From assembly GCF_031987975.1 (NCBI RefSeq), contig NZ_DALZYX010000001.1, forward strand, positions 496,001 through 560,000: a DNA stretch of 64,000 bases, written 5' to 3'. Below, piece after piece: positions 27,149 to 35,586 of the stretch. This stretch comes from Pseudescherichia sp031987975 (lineage in GTDB: Bacteria > Pseudomonadota > Gammaproteobacteria > Enterobacterales > Enterobacteriaceae). The notes under the pieces are model-generated. The model saw only the letters and a program-made list of their open reading frames with translations, did not search any database and was not told the origin of the DNA. The number at the start of each line of letters is the position of its first letter. The first letter of the stretch is position 1. The translations under genes and the position numbers were made by a program.

Positions 27149-27907
27149 TTAACTCCTCAGAAGGGACGCCCCCGGCATCCCGCCATAATCAAGCTCCTCG
27201 TTTTCGCCGAAGCGCGGCTTACAGCCGGTCGAAAGCAGGCCGGAACACACATCCTGCGCCGGGTCATCCACCGGGTTGCCGTCTTTATCGAACCAGCCGT
27301 TTTGCCCGGCGTAAGTGCAGCCGTTGCCTGTTTTGTACCAGCCCCGCATGCACCAGGTGCACAGCGGCTGGATCTGCCGCGTAGGGATCTGCTGGCCACG
27401 CAGCTCGGCGGGGCTGGACAGCTCAAACTCCACCGTTTCGTCATCACCGCCGGATTTGCGATCCACATAGAAGACCTGCCTGCGCTCCTCCAGTGGGTCG
27501 GCATCCGGGTTGCCCTGCGAAAAGTTACGGGCATCCAGATAGTGGGCAAAGGTGTCATGAATGATGACCTTCGCCCGGGCCATACCCTGGAACCGGCGGC
27601 ACAGCGCGCCGATGGTTCCCTTGACGTTTGCCACGGTCAACTTTGGCCTGGCGCTCTGGCCGTCGCTGCTGAAGGCAAGCCCCTCAAGCTGGAACGGCCA
27701 GGCGCTGTACTCCAGACCCTGCCACCAGAGCGATTTCGGATCGAGGCGATTTTCATCGCCGCCTGCCGCCGCCAGCTCCGCCTCTGTATGAGGAATGTTC
27801 TCGTTGTGAAAGCGCAGGATGCCCGCGCCGAACGCCGAGCCGTCCACCTCCAGCAGCCTTACTTTCTCGCCGGGTTCCAGCTTCTGTACGTCAGATGAAA
27901 TGCTCAT
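27149..27907 (-). CDS. Minor tail protein, lambda gpL family
   Basis: 252 residues. The C-terminal third carries the conserved cysteines (CTWCMRGWY, NGCTYAG, DVCSGLLSTGC) that in lambda gpL bind an iron-sulphur cluster. It overlaps the gpM-like gene by 4 bp and precedes the gpK-like gene. Confidence 0.92.
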   Translation of the reverse strand: MSISSDVQKLEPGEKVRLLEVDGSAFGAGILRFHNENIPHTEAELAAAGGDENRLDPKSLWWQGLEYSAWPFQLEGLAFSSDGQSARPKLTVANVKGTIGALCRRFQGMARAKVIIHDTFAHYLDARNFSQGNPDADPLEERRQVFYVDRKSGGDDETVEFELSSPAELRGQQIPTRQIQPLCTWCMRGWYKTGNGCTYAGQNGWFDKDGNPVDDPAQDVCSGLLSTGCKPRFGENEELDYGGMPGASLLRS

Positions 27908-28242
27908 GGGTGAAATGCCTGTGTGAAGGTGGTGCTAAGGGTGTAGAGGCCCGCACCATGGGTGACAATGTTGATGGACTCGGAACGGTAAAGCCCCATG
28001 GACTCAAGCGGAGGTTTCCACTGGAAAGACTTCCAGCCCGCGTGCCGCTCAAGAAAGGCTTTTATCTCCAGGATATAAGCCTCCTTTCCGGTAAAGCTCA
28101 CGCTCCACTGCGGTGTCCTGGGGTTGATGCCATCGCCGGACACCTGGGCATATCCGTCGCCGAACTGCGCCTTGCGGGTCCGGAAACTGGTGTCGACTTG
28201 CGCGCCGACACGCGGGCACCAGGTAAAGGTTTCTGTGGCCAA
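27904..28242 (-). CDS. Minor tail protein, lambda gpM family
   Basis: 112 residues. The family signature FGDGYAQVSGDGINPRTPQW is present. It lies between the tape measure and the gpL-like protein, as in lambda. Confidence 0.92.
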   Translation of the reverse strand: MATETFTWCPRVGAQVDTSFRTRKAQFGDGYAQVSGDGINPRTPQWSVSFTGKEAYILEIKAFLERHAGWKSFQWKPPLESMGLYRSESINIVTHGAGLYTLSTTFTQAFHP

Positions 28243-28244
28243 GG

Positions 28245-30701
28245 TTAAACTCCGTTGATTGCGCGCCAGAGAGGTGTGCCGGGGCGGGTAGCTTCATCGT
28301 TGACCGTACGCACGATCGCATCTGTAAGCTGGCGGCCAGCGGCGCTGGCAATGCCCTGACTGGCTGGCTGCTGCGCCTGGGAATTGAAGTTGATGTCGCC
28401 GATGCTGACGGACAGGCCGCCGCCCTGCCCCTGGCCTGAATCCAGCGCCCGGACACCCAGAGAACCGTCGGCGGCTCGCGTCAGCGGCATGATCGCCTCC
28501 GGCCCGGCCTCGCCCATCAGGCCAGCGCCCTTAGCGAACGCGAACATGGTCGGGCTGTTGACAATACTGTTACTGAATTTGCTCAGATCTGCGGATTCGT
28601 ACACTCCGCCTTTCGCGTTCAGCTTTACTCCCGCTGCTGCACTGGCGTATGAACCAGAAGGCGTGCTGCCGCCCGCTGCCGCTCCAAAGCTGAATAGCGA
28701 GCCGATGCTACTGACAGCATTTGCGACTGCCATATTGACCAGCACGGTCTGGATTGACTTCAGCACGCTGACGCTCCAGTCCTTCCAGGACGCCTCGTTA
28801 TCGTTGAGCATATCGACAATATTGCTGGTAGCGCTGGACATCGCGCTCTGCATTGCGCTGGCAGCCTGAGAGGAGTAGTTCGTGGCGTCATCAACCCAGT
28901 TAGCCAGGCCGTCGCGCGCGCCGGTAACCCAGTCGGCGTCGAGCTGGTCTATCTGCTGGTAGTAGGATTCGTAATTACTGAGGCGCTCGGCCTGAGCCTT
29001 TTCGAGCTCACCCGTATAGCGGTCGTACTCACCCTGGTTCTTGATTTCACCCGTCAGGTAACGCAGCTGCAGATCAGCCCTTTTCTCGTTAAATTCCCGC
29101 TCGACGTCCAGCCGTTCACGCATACGATCCCGGGTCTTGTCGCCCAGGCCAGCACCAGCGATATCGGCATTGAGTGTGGCTGCGCTGTTGGCGTTCTCAC
29201 GCTGCAGGTTAGCTACGAACTCCGCCACTTTGAGGTTATCTTCGTTCGCCTTTTTAACTGCATTAAGACGATCCACCTCTGTGGCCAGTTGCTCGAGGCG
29301 CTGGCGCTGCGTCGCGTTAATCCCCTCCAGCTTCCCGTCTGCGATATCAAATTGCAGCTTTTGTTGCTCTGTGACCTCAGCCGTTTTTTTGCCGGTGGTG
29401 TCAATAAGGGCTATCTGGCGAAGGTAGCTTTGCTCTGTAGTCTTGAAAGCGCCCTCAAGCTTTTTAGCTCCGGCGTCAACCGTTGTCTTGCCGTTTACCT
29501 CATTAACTCCAAGCGAAAATGAACCCTTTGGCGCTGTGGTTGCTTGAGTCGTGGGCGGGAGATTCACAGAATTTTTTTGTTTCGACAGATTTTCACGCTG
29601 CTCTATTAAGCCCTTTAGCTCTTCGCTCAAGGTTTTTACACTGTCATCCCCACCTGTTAGCCAGCCAAAGAAAGACTCGCCTTGCGAATAGAATCCGTTG
29701 CGCCCCGAAAGGTTTCTCTGAAGATATTCAATACGCTCATTTATCTGGTCGATATTTGACATATCGACGTTGCCGCCTAATGCGGCCATTCTATTTCCCG
29801 ACGCTACAGCAAGCTTTCCAGCCTCAGATGCTGCCTTTGCCATCCATCCCGCTAGCCCAGCTATCTGGCTCACAAGAGAAGCCAGGCCTTGCAAAACTGA
29901 AGGATCTGTTAAGATATTCTTTACATCGCTGAGAGACTTATTTAATTGAGTTAGGTCTACTTTTGCGAGTCCACTTGAAATTTCAATTTTCAGCCCTTTA
30001 ACTTGAGCATCTATATCTTGAAAAAGCTCGTTAACTTTCAGCAAGTCATTAATAGATTTTGCGTCAGGAGCAACGCCATAATCTTTAGCTTGTTGAATGA
30101 ATGACCTTAATTTTTCATTATTATTATCAAAAAGCGGGAGTAGTTTTGATAAGTCATTACCAAGACTTTCAAGAATAGTTATCTTCCCGGCGTTAGTTGA
30201 GACTTTACTTAAAGCCTCACCAATAGCCAAAAGCTGTTTGTCTGGGGTGGTTTTGGATAACTTATCTGCTGACAAACCCAACGCATTTAGTGCATCAACA
30301 GCCTCGCCTGATTTATTAAGTACAGCATCACCAATTTTATCGCCAATATCTTTGAAAATATCAGCCATCTGGTCGCCAGATACCCCGGCTTTTTCTGCAG
30401 CAAACTGCCACGCAAGAAGCTCTTGGGTCGATACACGCAGAGATTTTGCCCAGCGATCAGTTTCAGTAATTTGATCAGAAGTGGATTTTAGCAAAACAAT
30501 GCCAGCAGCGCTTGCCGCTACCGCCGCACCTGCCGCAGCGACACCTGCTGACGAAATTGCAGAACCGACAGCTTTAGCGTCTCCCTCTATTTGCTTGCGC
30601 CATTTCCCTGATGAGCGCTCGGCCTTTTCCATTCCCGCAACAAAGCCGCCCACCTTAGCTATTAGATCTATCGTGAGGGTGCCAAGAGATTTACTAGCCA
30701 T
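28245..30701 (-). CDS. Tail tape measure protein
   Basis: 818 residues. The N-terminus SLGTLTIDLIAKVGGFVAGMEKAER is the common start of HK97/lambda-type tape measures. A hydrophobic Ala/Gly stretch at about residues 47-75 and long helical coiled coils (about 400-600) follow, and the C-terminus ends in a Gly/Ala-rich segment with EAIMPLTRAADGSLGV. The length predicts a tail in the normal lambda-like range. Confidence 0.93.
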   Translation of the reverse strand: MASKSLGTLTIDLIAKVGGFVAGMEKAERSSGKWRKQIEGDAKAVGSAISSAGVAAAGAAVAASAAGIVLLKSTSDQITETDRWAKSLRVSTQELLAWQFAAEKAGVSGDQMADIFKDIGDKIGDAVLNKSGEAVDALNALGLSADKLSKTTPDKQLLAIGEALSKVSTNAGKITILESLGNDLSKLLPLFDNNNEKLRSFIQQAKDYGVAPDAKSINDLLKVNELFQDIDAQVKGLKIEISSGLAKVDLTQLNKSLSDVKNILTDPSVLQGLASLVSQIAGLAGWMAKAASEAGKLAVASGNRMAALGGNVDMSNIDQINERIEYLQRNLSGRNGFYSQGESFFGWLTGGDDSVKTLSEELKGLIEQRENLSKQKNSVNLPPTTQATTAPKGSFSLGVNEVNGKTTVDAGAKKLEGAFKTTEQSYLRQIALIDTTGKKTAEVTEQQKLQFDIADGKLEGINATQRQRLEQLATEVDRLNAVKKANEDNLKVAEFVANLQRENANSAATLNADIAGAGLGDKTRDRMRERLDVEREFNEKRADLQLRYLTGEIKNQGEYDRYTGELEKAQAERLSNYESYYQQIDQLDADWVTGARDGLANWVDDATNYSSQAASAMQSAMSSATSNIVDMLNDNEASWKDWSVSVLKSIQTVLVNMAVANAVSSIGSLFSFGAAAGGSTPSGSYASAAAGVKLNAKGGVYESADLSKFSNSIVNSPTMFAFAKGAGLMGEAGPEAIMPLTRAADGSLGVRALDSGQGQGGGLSVSIGDINFNSQAQQPASQGIASAAGRQLTDAIVRTVNDEATRPGTPLWRAINGV

Positions 30702-30710
30702 TTTTTCTCC

Positions 30711-30734
30711 AAAAAAAACCCCGCAAAGCGGGGC
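30711..30734 (-). terminator. Hairpin before the tape measure gene
   Basis: The stem CCCCGC / GCGGGG with an AAA loop is followed by eight T residues on the - strand, between the membrane-protein gene (ending at 30739) and the tape measure start. Confidence 0.75.
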
Positions 30735-30738
30735 TCAT

Positions 30739-31203
30739 TTAGCTATTTTGTTTTAGCCTATCCTCTAATTGTCTCCTAAAATCCTTTTGCAACTCAACAG
30801 GCAAAGAACTTAACCATTTGTCAATAAGAGGTCTATTCATCAGCATGATATCTGAAACACTACTCTTGCTATATTTCCCTAAAAGCATGAGTGTTACCCT
30901 ATCAATGGCTAAAATATCAAGGCGATCACCACTATCATCATGGATAACAAAATATTCTGCATCGATACGATCTAGCTCTGTGAAATCTACTACAGGCACA
31001 GGCCTCTTCCTTTTCAATGCTGAGACTATCAGGCCACCTAAGAATAAAAAACCTGCGATTATTACAAGATTCTGCCTCAGAGAAAGCAGCCCGAAGTTAA
31101 CAACATTTGTGCCATCTCCAACAGGTACAGTCACATCCATTAACAGGGCATATAAACCAAGTAACACGCCAATTAACGAAAGAAGCCAGCCAAAATTTTT
31201 CAT
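30739..31203 (-). CDS. Putative two-TM membrane cargo protein between tail genes
   Basis: 154 residues with two hydrophobic segments (about 5-23 and 46-62) and a cytoplasmic-looking acidic C-terminal domain. It is not recognised as a tail protein. It interrupts the usual order of tail chaperone and tape measure, is richer in A+T than its neighbours and is followed by its own terminator, so it looks like inserted cargo (a moron). A role in superinfection exclusion is possible but unsupported. Confidence 0.6.
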   Translation of the reverse strand: MKNFGWLLSLIGVLLGLYALLMDVTVPVGDGTNVVNFGLLSLRQNLVIIAGFLFLGGLIVSALKRKRPVPVVDFTELDRIDAEYFVIHDDSGDRLDILAIDRVTLMLLGKYSKSSVSDIMLMNRPLIDKWLSSLPVELQKDFRRQLEDRLKQNS

Positions 31204-31254
31204 TGCGAGATCTCCATCTATGAAGATCTAAATGTATCACAAATATTAACCCGC

Positions 31255-31904
31255 TTAGCTCCAAGCCTTCATGGCATTTTCCAGAGAGAGGGGCGCTTCG
31301 GGTATATGTGGAGCAAAATCACTGAGACGGAATGCCGGGGCATCCTTGCCTTTGTTGACGTTAGCCAGCACGGAAGAGATCAGCGCAGCGCCCCACTCCG
31401 TCCGCATCATCGGGTTCAGGCTTCCGTATCGTTCCCGGTATTTCGCCCAGAGCTGAGACTCTTTGAAGCTGATCGCTTCCCGCGCTTCGGCGATGGTTCT
31501 TCCGCCGATGCCGTTGAGGACGAGTTCGCACCAGAACTCATCTTCGGCGCTGAGCTGGTACTCTTTCCCAGATCGTTAACCTCCTGGATAGCGAGTAGCA
31601 GAGCGATAGTAAGCGGGCCATCCAGCGCGCCACGCTCCGGATCCGCTTCGCCGGTAATATCCGCCGGGCTAAATACCGGATGCCCGGCTTCGTCGCAGAT
31701 AGAGGCAGCGATACGCCCGGCCACGCCATCCACCCGTCCATTAGCGGCCATAACGTCGGTCATTGCCGAGTGGTACCCCATCGGTCGCACATAGGTTGTC
31801 GCCTTGTGCTCTTTGCCGTCTTTGTCTTTCCAGGAAATTTCTTTCTCAACCGGGCGCCCGGTAAAGGCCCCCGACTGCTTCAGTGCATCAAGTGTCAGCT
31901 TCAT
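31255..31904 (-). CDS. Tail assembly chaperone GT fusion by -1 frameshift
   Basis: Ribosomes slipping at GGGAAAG (31569 down to 31563) leave the G frame after 114 codons and read a further 102 codons in the -1 frame to a stop at 31255, giving about 216 residues. The extension begins EYQLSAEDEFWCELVLNG and ends LENAMKAWS, and resembles the T part of lambda gpGT. The fused chaperone wraps the tape measure during tail assembly. Confidence 0.8.
31416..31904 (-). CDS. Tail assembly chaperone, lambda gpG-like
   Basis: The 162-residue unshifted product. The N-terminal 110 residues form the folded G part; the tail after the slip site is Ser/Lys-rich and low-complexity (SSSTASAEEPSPKRGKRSAS), as expected of a sequence constrained in the overlapping frame. 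Confidence 0.82.
   Translation of the reverse strand: MKLTLDALKQSGAFTGRPVEKEISWKDKDGKEHKATTYVRPMGYHSAMTDVMAANGRVDGVAGRIAASICDEAGHPVFSPADITGEADPERGALDGPLTIALLLAIQEVNDLGKSTSSAPKMSSGANSSSTASAEEPSPKRGKRSASKSLSSGRNTGNDTEA
31563..31569 (-). other. Programmed -1 ribosomal frameshift site
   Basis: The - strand heptamer GGGAAAG is phased G-GGA-AAG in the G frame. It is the same slippery sequence lambda uses between G and T. The -1 frame beyond it is open for 102 codons with a T-like protein. Confidence 0.8.
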
Positions 31905-31907
31905 GCT

Positions 31908-32405
31908 TTAGGCGCTCGCTTTTGGTACCCAGACGGCAGAGCCGGAACGCTGGATAGAGGCGGAAGTGGAAACAACCGTGTTGGCTGCAAAATCAAACGG
32001 GAAATCTGACACATAGCCCTTAAACACGAACCAGGTGCGGCTGTCGGGCAGTGCCAGTCCGTCTACCGCCCCGCTCGTGCTACCGGCGGCGGCCGTCGGT
32101 GTGGCCTCACCGTCAGACCAGCCGATTGCGAAGGTCAGATCCTGATCGGCCTCCTCATCAGAAATCGACAGGTTATAGAGCATGATATGGCTGGCATTTT
32201 TAGGGTCAGCGTTCAACGTGAGCGATGCCGCGCCGGGTGTACGCAGACCGCGCTTATAGGTGCGATCGTTGCGCTCTGAAAGACAGGTGTCTTCAATCTG
32301 GTCGGCCGGGTTGCTGCCTGGCGAGAAGGCCGTAATACATTCCACTTCACTCACTGCGCCATTGGCGAGCACAAAGAGCTGCGTGCCTTGAGTTAATACA
32401 GACAT
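31908..32405 (-). CDS. Major tail tube protein
   Basis: 165 residues. Composition and motifs (QIEDTCLSERNDRTYKRGLRTPG) match the tail tube subunits of HK97-like siphophages. It lies between the tail-completion genes and the frameshifted chaperone, the standard slot for the tube protein. Confidence 0.85.
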   Translation of the reverse strand: MSVLTQGTQLFVLANGAVSEVECITAFSPGSNPADQIEDTCLSERNDRTYKRGLRTPGAASLTLNADPKNASHIMLYNLSISDEEADQDLTFAIGWSDGEATPTAAAGSTSGAVDGLALPDSRTWFVFKGYVSDFPFDFAANTVVSTSASIQRSGSAVWVPKASA

Positions 32406-32422
32406 TGGTTATCTCCGGTCAT

Positions 32423-32445
32423 AAAAAAACCGGCTCAGGGCCGGT
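32423..32445 (-). terminator. Hairpin before the tail tube gene
   Basis: The stem ACCGGC / GCCGGT is followed by a seven-T run on the - strand, in the gap before the tube protein start. Confidence 0.65.
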
Positions 32446-32452
32446 GAGATGG

Positions 32453-32818
32453 TTATCGCTTTACTATCCAGTCCACGTCGAACGAATAGCGGTAGCGTCT
32501 GGTTTGAGGGTCTTTTTCCTGCCCGCCCCAGCGCGTGATATATGCATGTGGCTCTATAGCGTCTCGTAGCGCGGCGGCAACAGCGATCACTTCGTCCACG
32601 GTGTCCGCATACGCATCAACCTGCAGCGTGAAAGAATCTACGTCAGGGCGCTGGGCCAGGTAGTTCTCCGGAGAGCCGGTGACGTTCTGCCACACCACGT
32701 AGGGATAGACCACGTTGTCGTCCTGCTGGCCGAACGGATAGAGGCGCAGCGTTTCGCCGCCCAGCAGTGCCACCACCGACGGGCTGGCAGCGCAGACAGT
32801 AAATATTGGGGCGATCAT
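32453..32818 (-). CDS. Tail terminator / completion protein (DUF3168-like)
   Basis: 121 residues with the pattern LRLYPFGQQDDNVVYPYVVWQ and VDSFTLQVDAYADT usual in DUF3168 tail-completion proteins. It overlaps the upstream gp10-like gene by 4 bp. Confidence 0.8.
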   Translation of the reverse strand: MIAPIFTVCAASPSVVALLGGETLRLYPFGQQDDNVVYPYVVWQNVTGSPENYLAQRPDVDSFTLQVDAYADTVDEVIAVAAALRDAIEPHAYITRWGGQEKDPQTRRYRYSFDVDWIVKR

Positions 32819-33300
32819 GGAGGTATCCCCTTTTTCGCCGCGCGCTTGATGGCGCGGTCGATAGCCTTTTCGTATTCAGTGGCGAACACGGTCACCACCT
32901 CGCCGGTGCTGCTCTCCGCCGCCGGGCGCATAAACGGCTGCGCCCGCACGTTCTCGGTACCGAACTCAATCAGTCGCCAGTGTGGTGTCGGCGCATTCTC
33001 ACCGAGATCAGGATTTTTTTTCAGGACTGCGCCGTGAAGAACGCCGATCCGAAAACCCAGATTGCCGGTGGTTTTGAAGAGGCGGCCATTCCAGCGCATA
33101 GCCACGTTCGCAGCTATGCTTCGTCCGGTGTGCGGATCATCGATACGGCTGGCGTTTGACTTTGCTTTTTCGACAATCACGTTACCGGCGCGCCGAAGTG
33201 CTGCCCGTCCGCCACGACGACGCAGATCGTCACTGACGGAAGATAATTTCCCCAGCAACGCTTCGACACCGATGATGCTGAAATCAATACCGTCAGCCAT
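32815..33300 (-). CDS. HK97 gp10-family head-tail joining protein
   Basis: 161 residues with the family segments ALRRAGNVIVEKAKSNA, HWRLIEFGTENVRAQPFMRPA and a basic C-terminus. It connects head completion and tail. It overlaps the head-closure gene by 8 bp. Confidence 0.85.
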   Translation of the reverse strand: MADGIDFSIIGVEALLGKLSSVSDDLRRRGGRAALRRAGNVIVEKAKSNASRIDDPHTGRSIAANVAMRWNGRLFKTTGNLGFRIGVLHGAVLKKNPDLGENAPTPHWRLIEFGTENVRAQPFMRPAAESSTGEVVTVFATEYEKAIDRAIKRAAKKGIPP

Positions 33301-33625
33301 CGTTAACCCCCCGGGAGCATGGCAGTGTCAGATATTCCCGCCCGCTTTTGTCGTCTTCCAGCACGCCCTGAATATCGTAAACGCGGCCACGATAAAGAAT
33401 GCGGTGCTTATCCGTGACATCATCTCGCCAGCGGATAGTGATCCGCGTGGTTACCTCACTCTGCCCCGCCTGCGCGGCCACAAAATCGCGCGCAGACAAG
33501 TCGGTAACGTTAGCCCACAGTTCGGCCTGGTCAGCCCACCCATTAACCACCGCGCCGGTAACCGGGCTCTGCGTTTTAACAGGCCTCTGCAGCGTGATTC
33601 GTTTATTGAGCTTCCCCGCCTGCAT
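33293..33625 (-). CDS. Head closure / head-tail adaptor protein
   Basis: 110 residues, with KLNKRITLQRPV at the N-terminus and HRILYRGRVYDIQGV in the core, as in SPP1 gp16/HK97-type head-closure proteins. The ATG at 33625 has AGGGGG five bases upstream; a GTG six bases earlier is less likely. Confidence 0.83.
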   Translation of the reverse strand: MQAGKLNKRITLQRPVKTQSPVTGAVVNGWADQAELWANVTDLSARDFVAAQAGQSEVTTRITIRWRDDVTDKHRILYRGRVYDIQGVLEDDKSGREYLTLPCSRGVNDG

Positions 33626-33627
33626 GA

Positions 33628-33807
33628 TCACCCCCTGGGCTTGCCGCTGAGGTAAGTATGCTGTGGAAGTTCAGCGTCACTCTCTTCCACTACCGTTGAC
33701 TGATAGATCACCGCCGTCAGGGCCTCGTTTGACTCCGCCAGTCGGTTCATTGCTGCTGTCTGGGCCGCCATTGCTGCCAGCAGCTGTTTTACCTGTTGAT
33801 CGTTCAT
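33628..33807 (-). CDS. Small conserved phage protein in head-tail region
   Basis: 59 residues, short and helical: MNDQQVKQLLAAMAAQTAAM, then NRLAESNEALTAVIYQS. The Gln/Ala/Asn heptad pattern is common in small head-region genes of HK97-like phages. It overlaps the neighbouring reading frame at 33677-33868 by 131 bp and ends 2 bp before the head-closure start. Function unknown. Confidence 0.65.
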   Translation of the reverse strand: MNDQQVKQLLAAMAAQTAAMNRLAESNEALTAVIYQSTVVEESDAELPQHTYLSGKPRG

Positions 33808-33868
33808 AGGCGATCCTCATCCACTTTTTAAGCCATTCACGCCGGGCGGCGCATCCGGAGCAGGCCAT
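33677..33868 (-). CDS. Small Cys-containing phage protein
   Basis: 63 residues beginning MACSGCAARREWLKKWMRIA, a segment recurrent in HK97-type head regions, followed by a Gly/Ser-rich tail. The start ATG overlaps the gp6-like stop (TGATG), suggesting coupling. The C-terminal half is encoded in another frame of the next small gene, so only the first 30 residues may matter. Function unknown. Confidence 0.6.
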   Translation of the reverse strand: MACSGCAARREWLKKWMRIAYERSTGKTAAGSNGGPDSSNEPTGGVKRGPDGGDLSVNGSGRE

Positions 33869-34194
33869 CAGTGCCACCGACGGTGCTGTATCAGCAACGC
33901 CTCAACGCCCAGCGGCGTTTCCGCCAGATTCTGCGACGCGGCTTCGCGGTTCGCATACCAGTGACCGATGAGAAGCAACATCGCCGCCCAAATGCCGGAA
34001 GTAAAAAGAACCTCTCGGGGAAGCTCTTTATCTTCCACTGGAGGCGTCAGTACCTCCACCAGCGCACCGTCGCAGAAATGCTCAACATAATCGACGGCAG
34101 CTGAGGCGTATGCGGCTATAAGCGTATCTTCGGCGTCGCTGTCAACCCTGAGATGCGCCTTTATCTGCGCCATCTGCTCCGCGCTTATTTCCAC
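33868..34194 (-). CDS. Head-tail connector, HK97 gp6-like
   Basis: 108 residues from a GTG at 34194 (EISAEQMAQIKAHLRVD), matching the length of HK97 gp6. The helical block SDAEDTLIAAYASAAVDYVEHFCD and IWAAMLLLIGHWYANRE are typical of these adaptor ring proteins. A longer in-frame start at 34251 would overlap the upstream gene more and lacks family similarity. Confidence 0.8.
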   Translation of the reverse strand: MEISAEQMAQIKAHLRVDSDAEDTLIAAYASAAVDYVEHFCDGALVEVLTPPVEDKELPREVLFTSGIWAAMLLLIGHWYANREAASQNLAETPLGVEALLIQHRRWH

Positions 34195-34375
34195 CTTTAC
34201 CCCCGGTTTTCGGTTTTTCGGGATCTGGCGTCTCTGCCTTTTCAGGCTCAACTTCTTCGGCCAGAAGCATTTTCACCAGCGCTTCGCCAATTTCCTTTTT
34301 CACTGTTCGTGTTTCGCCCTGCGAAACGTTGCCGAGGTGATAATGCGAGAACATACGGAGAGCTTTAATTTTCAT
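34142..34375 (-). CDS. Small phage protein after major capsid gene
   Basis: 77 residues: a folded N-terminal half (KIKALRMFSHYHLGNVSQGE, then RTVKKEIGEALVKMLLAEEV) and a Pro/Gly/Lys-rich tail. Proteins of this kind follow the capsid gene in many HK97-like phages; function is unknown. It overlaps the connector gene by 53 bp. Confidence 0.6.
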   Translation of the reverse strand: MKIKALRMFSHYHLGNVSQGETRTVKKEIGEALVKMLLAEEVEPEKAETPDPEKPKTGGKGGNKRGADGADKGASQG

Positions 34376-34411
34376 GCGGTAAACGCGGCCATTGCTGACC
34401 GCGCCCTCGTG

Positions 34412-35575
34412 TTATGCGCCAGAAGAAATGGTCATGCTGCCGGTTACGATCGCCGCCGGACGATAGTGAGCCAGTGCCAGGCGTTCTTCGCACAGGATGG
34501 TCAGCATGTTTTTAACAAAGTTATCGCGATCCTGGTTGCTGATCTCGATGGTGGCATCCATACGATCCCATACCTGCGAGGCCAGACCGAACGCACCGAC
34601 GGTAAACGAGCCAGCCGCCTGGGCCGTAGTGGAAACCACCGGCAGCCCCCACAGCACTTTCGAGGCGAACGCCTGCGGGCCACCAAGGATATAGTTGCCG
34701 TTGGCATCCTTCAGCAGCGCAATGCGGTGCCAGTCGCGCGGGTTCAGAATGATACCGTCAGCTTCGAACTCGCTCAGCGACACCTGGTAGATAGCGTGGG
34801 CGAGAATATCTGCGCCGTTGTCACCATCCGCGTTCAGTTCCGTCTCATAGTCGGTGCCCACGGCATTCAGGCCCAGCAGGTTATCGCCGGTACCATCGCC
34901 GTTCAGCATCTGGTTTTCTTCCACCAGTGCCAGGCCGTACATCATGCGGGAGTTGATGTAGGACTGAAGCGCCGGCGCATCATCCATGATCTGGCGGGAC
35001 GCCTGCATCCAGTGCGCGATGGTTTTCACGTTCGCCGTTTCTTTGGTGAAGGTGATGTTACTTTCCGGCTTCAGCGCACCTTCAGCCACCGGGGCCGCGG
35101 CGTTGGTGAAGATGTTTTCACGAACGTATTCCAGGGCGTTACTGGTGATTCGCCCCTGCGCCAGCAGGTCGCGGACAGTCAGGCGGCGCAGGCCCGGCGT
35201 CAGAATGCCCGGCACCTGCTGCGGCTGCACCAGCGCACCGGCAGAGGCAGCACCCGAACCGAGTGCCTTATCAAAGCTGGTTACTTTCGCTTTGGCACGG
35301 TCACCGTTCCAGTTTTTGATGAGATCTTCTGACACACGTTCAGAGAAAGACTTCTTCGCGGTCTGGTCAGGCGCATTACCTGCGAGTTTTTGCTCAAGAT
35401 CGAAGAAACGCTGGCCGAGCGATTTCACTTCGTTCTGGGCTTTGGTCAGGTTTTCCTGAAGCTCTTTATTGATCTGCCCGTTCTCCTGAATGGACTTACG
35501 CTGCTCCTCGATGAGTTCCTTCACTTCTTTCTGTGAATTCTCGATCGCTTTTTCCAGTACAGATAATTCAGACAT
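34412..35575 (-). CDS. Major capsid protein, HK97 gp5-like
   Basis: 387 residues, very close to HK97 gp5 (385). Residues 1-103 are the helical delta/scaffold domain, ending at Lys103 where HK97 is cleaved (here K103-A104). The three residues that make the HK97 covalent chainmail, Lys169, Asn356 and Glu363, are all conserved in matching contexts (ALKPES, FVKNMLT, CEER). Autocatalytic cross-linking is therefore predicted. Confidence 0.96.
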   Translation of the reverse strand: MSELSVLEKAIENSQKEVKELIEEQRKSIQENGQINKELQENLTKAQNEVKSLGQRFFDLEQKLAGNAPDQTAKKSFSERVSEDLIKNWNGDRAKAKVTSFDKALGSGAASAGALVQPQQVPGILTPGLRRLTVRDLLAQGRITSNALEYVRENIFTNAAAPVAEGALKPESNITFTKETANVKTIAHWMQASRQIMDDAPALQSYINSRMMYGLALVEENQMLNGDGTGDNLLGLNAVGTDYETELNADGDNGADILAHAIYQVSLSEFEADGIILNPRDWHRIALLKDANGNYILGGPQAFASKVLWGLPVVSTTAQAAGSFTVGAFGLASQVWDRMDATIEISNQDRDNFVKNMLTILCEERLALAHYRPAAIVTGSMTISSGA

Positions 35576-35586
35576 GTGGTGCTCCG

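Noticed and set aside
34337..35332. 331-codon + strand frame across the capsid gene
   Set aside because: Antisense to the HK97-type major capsid gene; no recognisable protein features.
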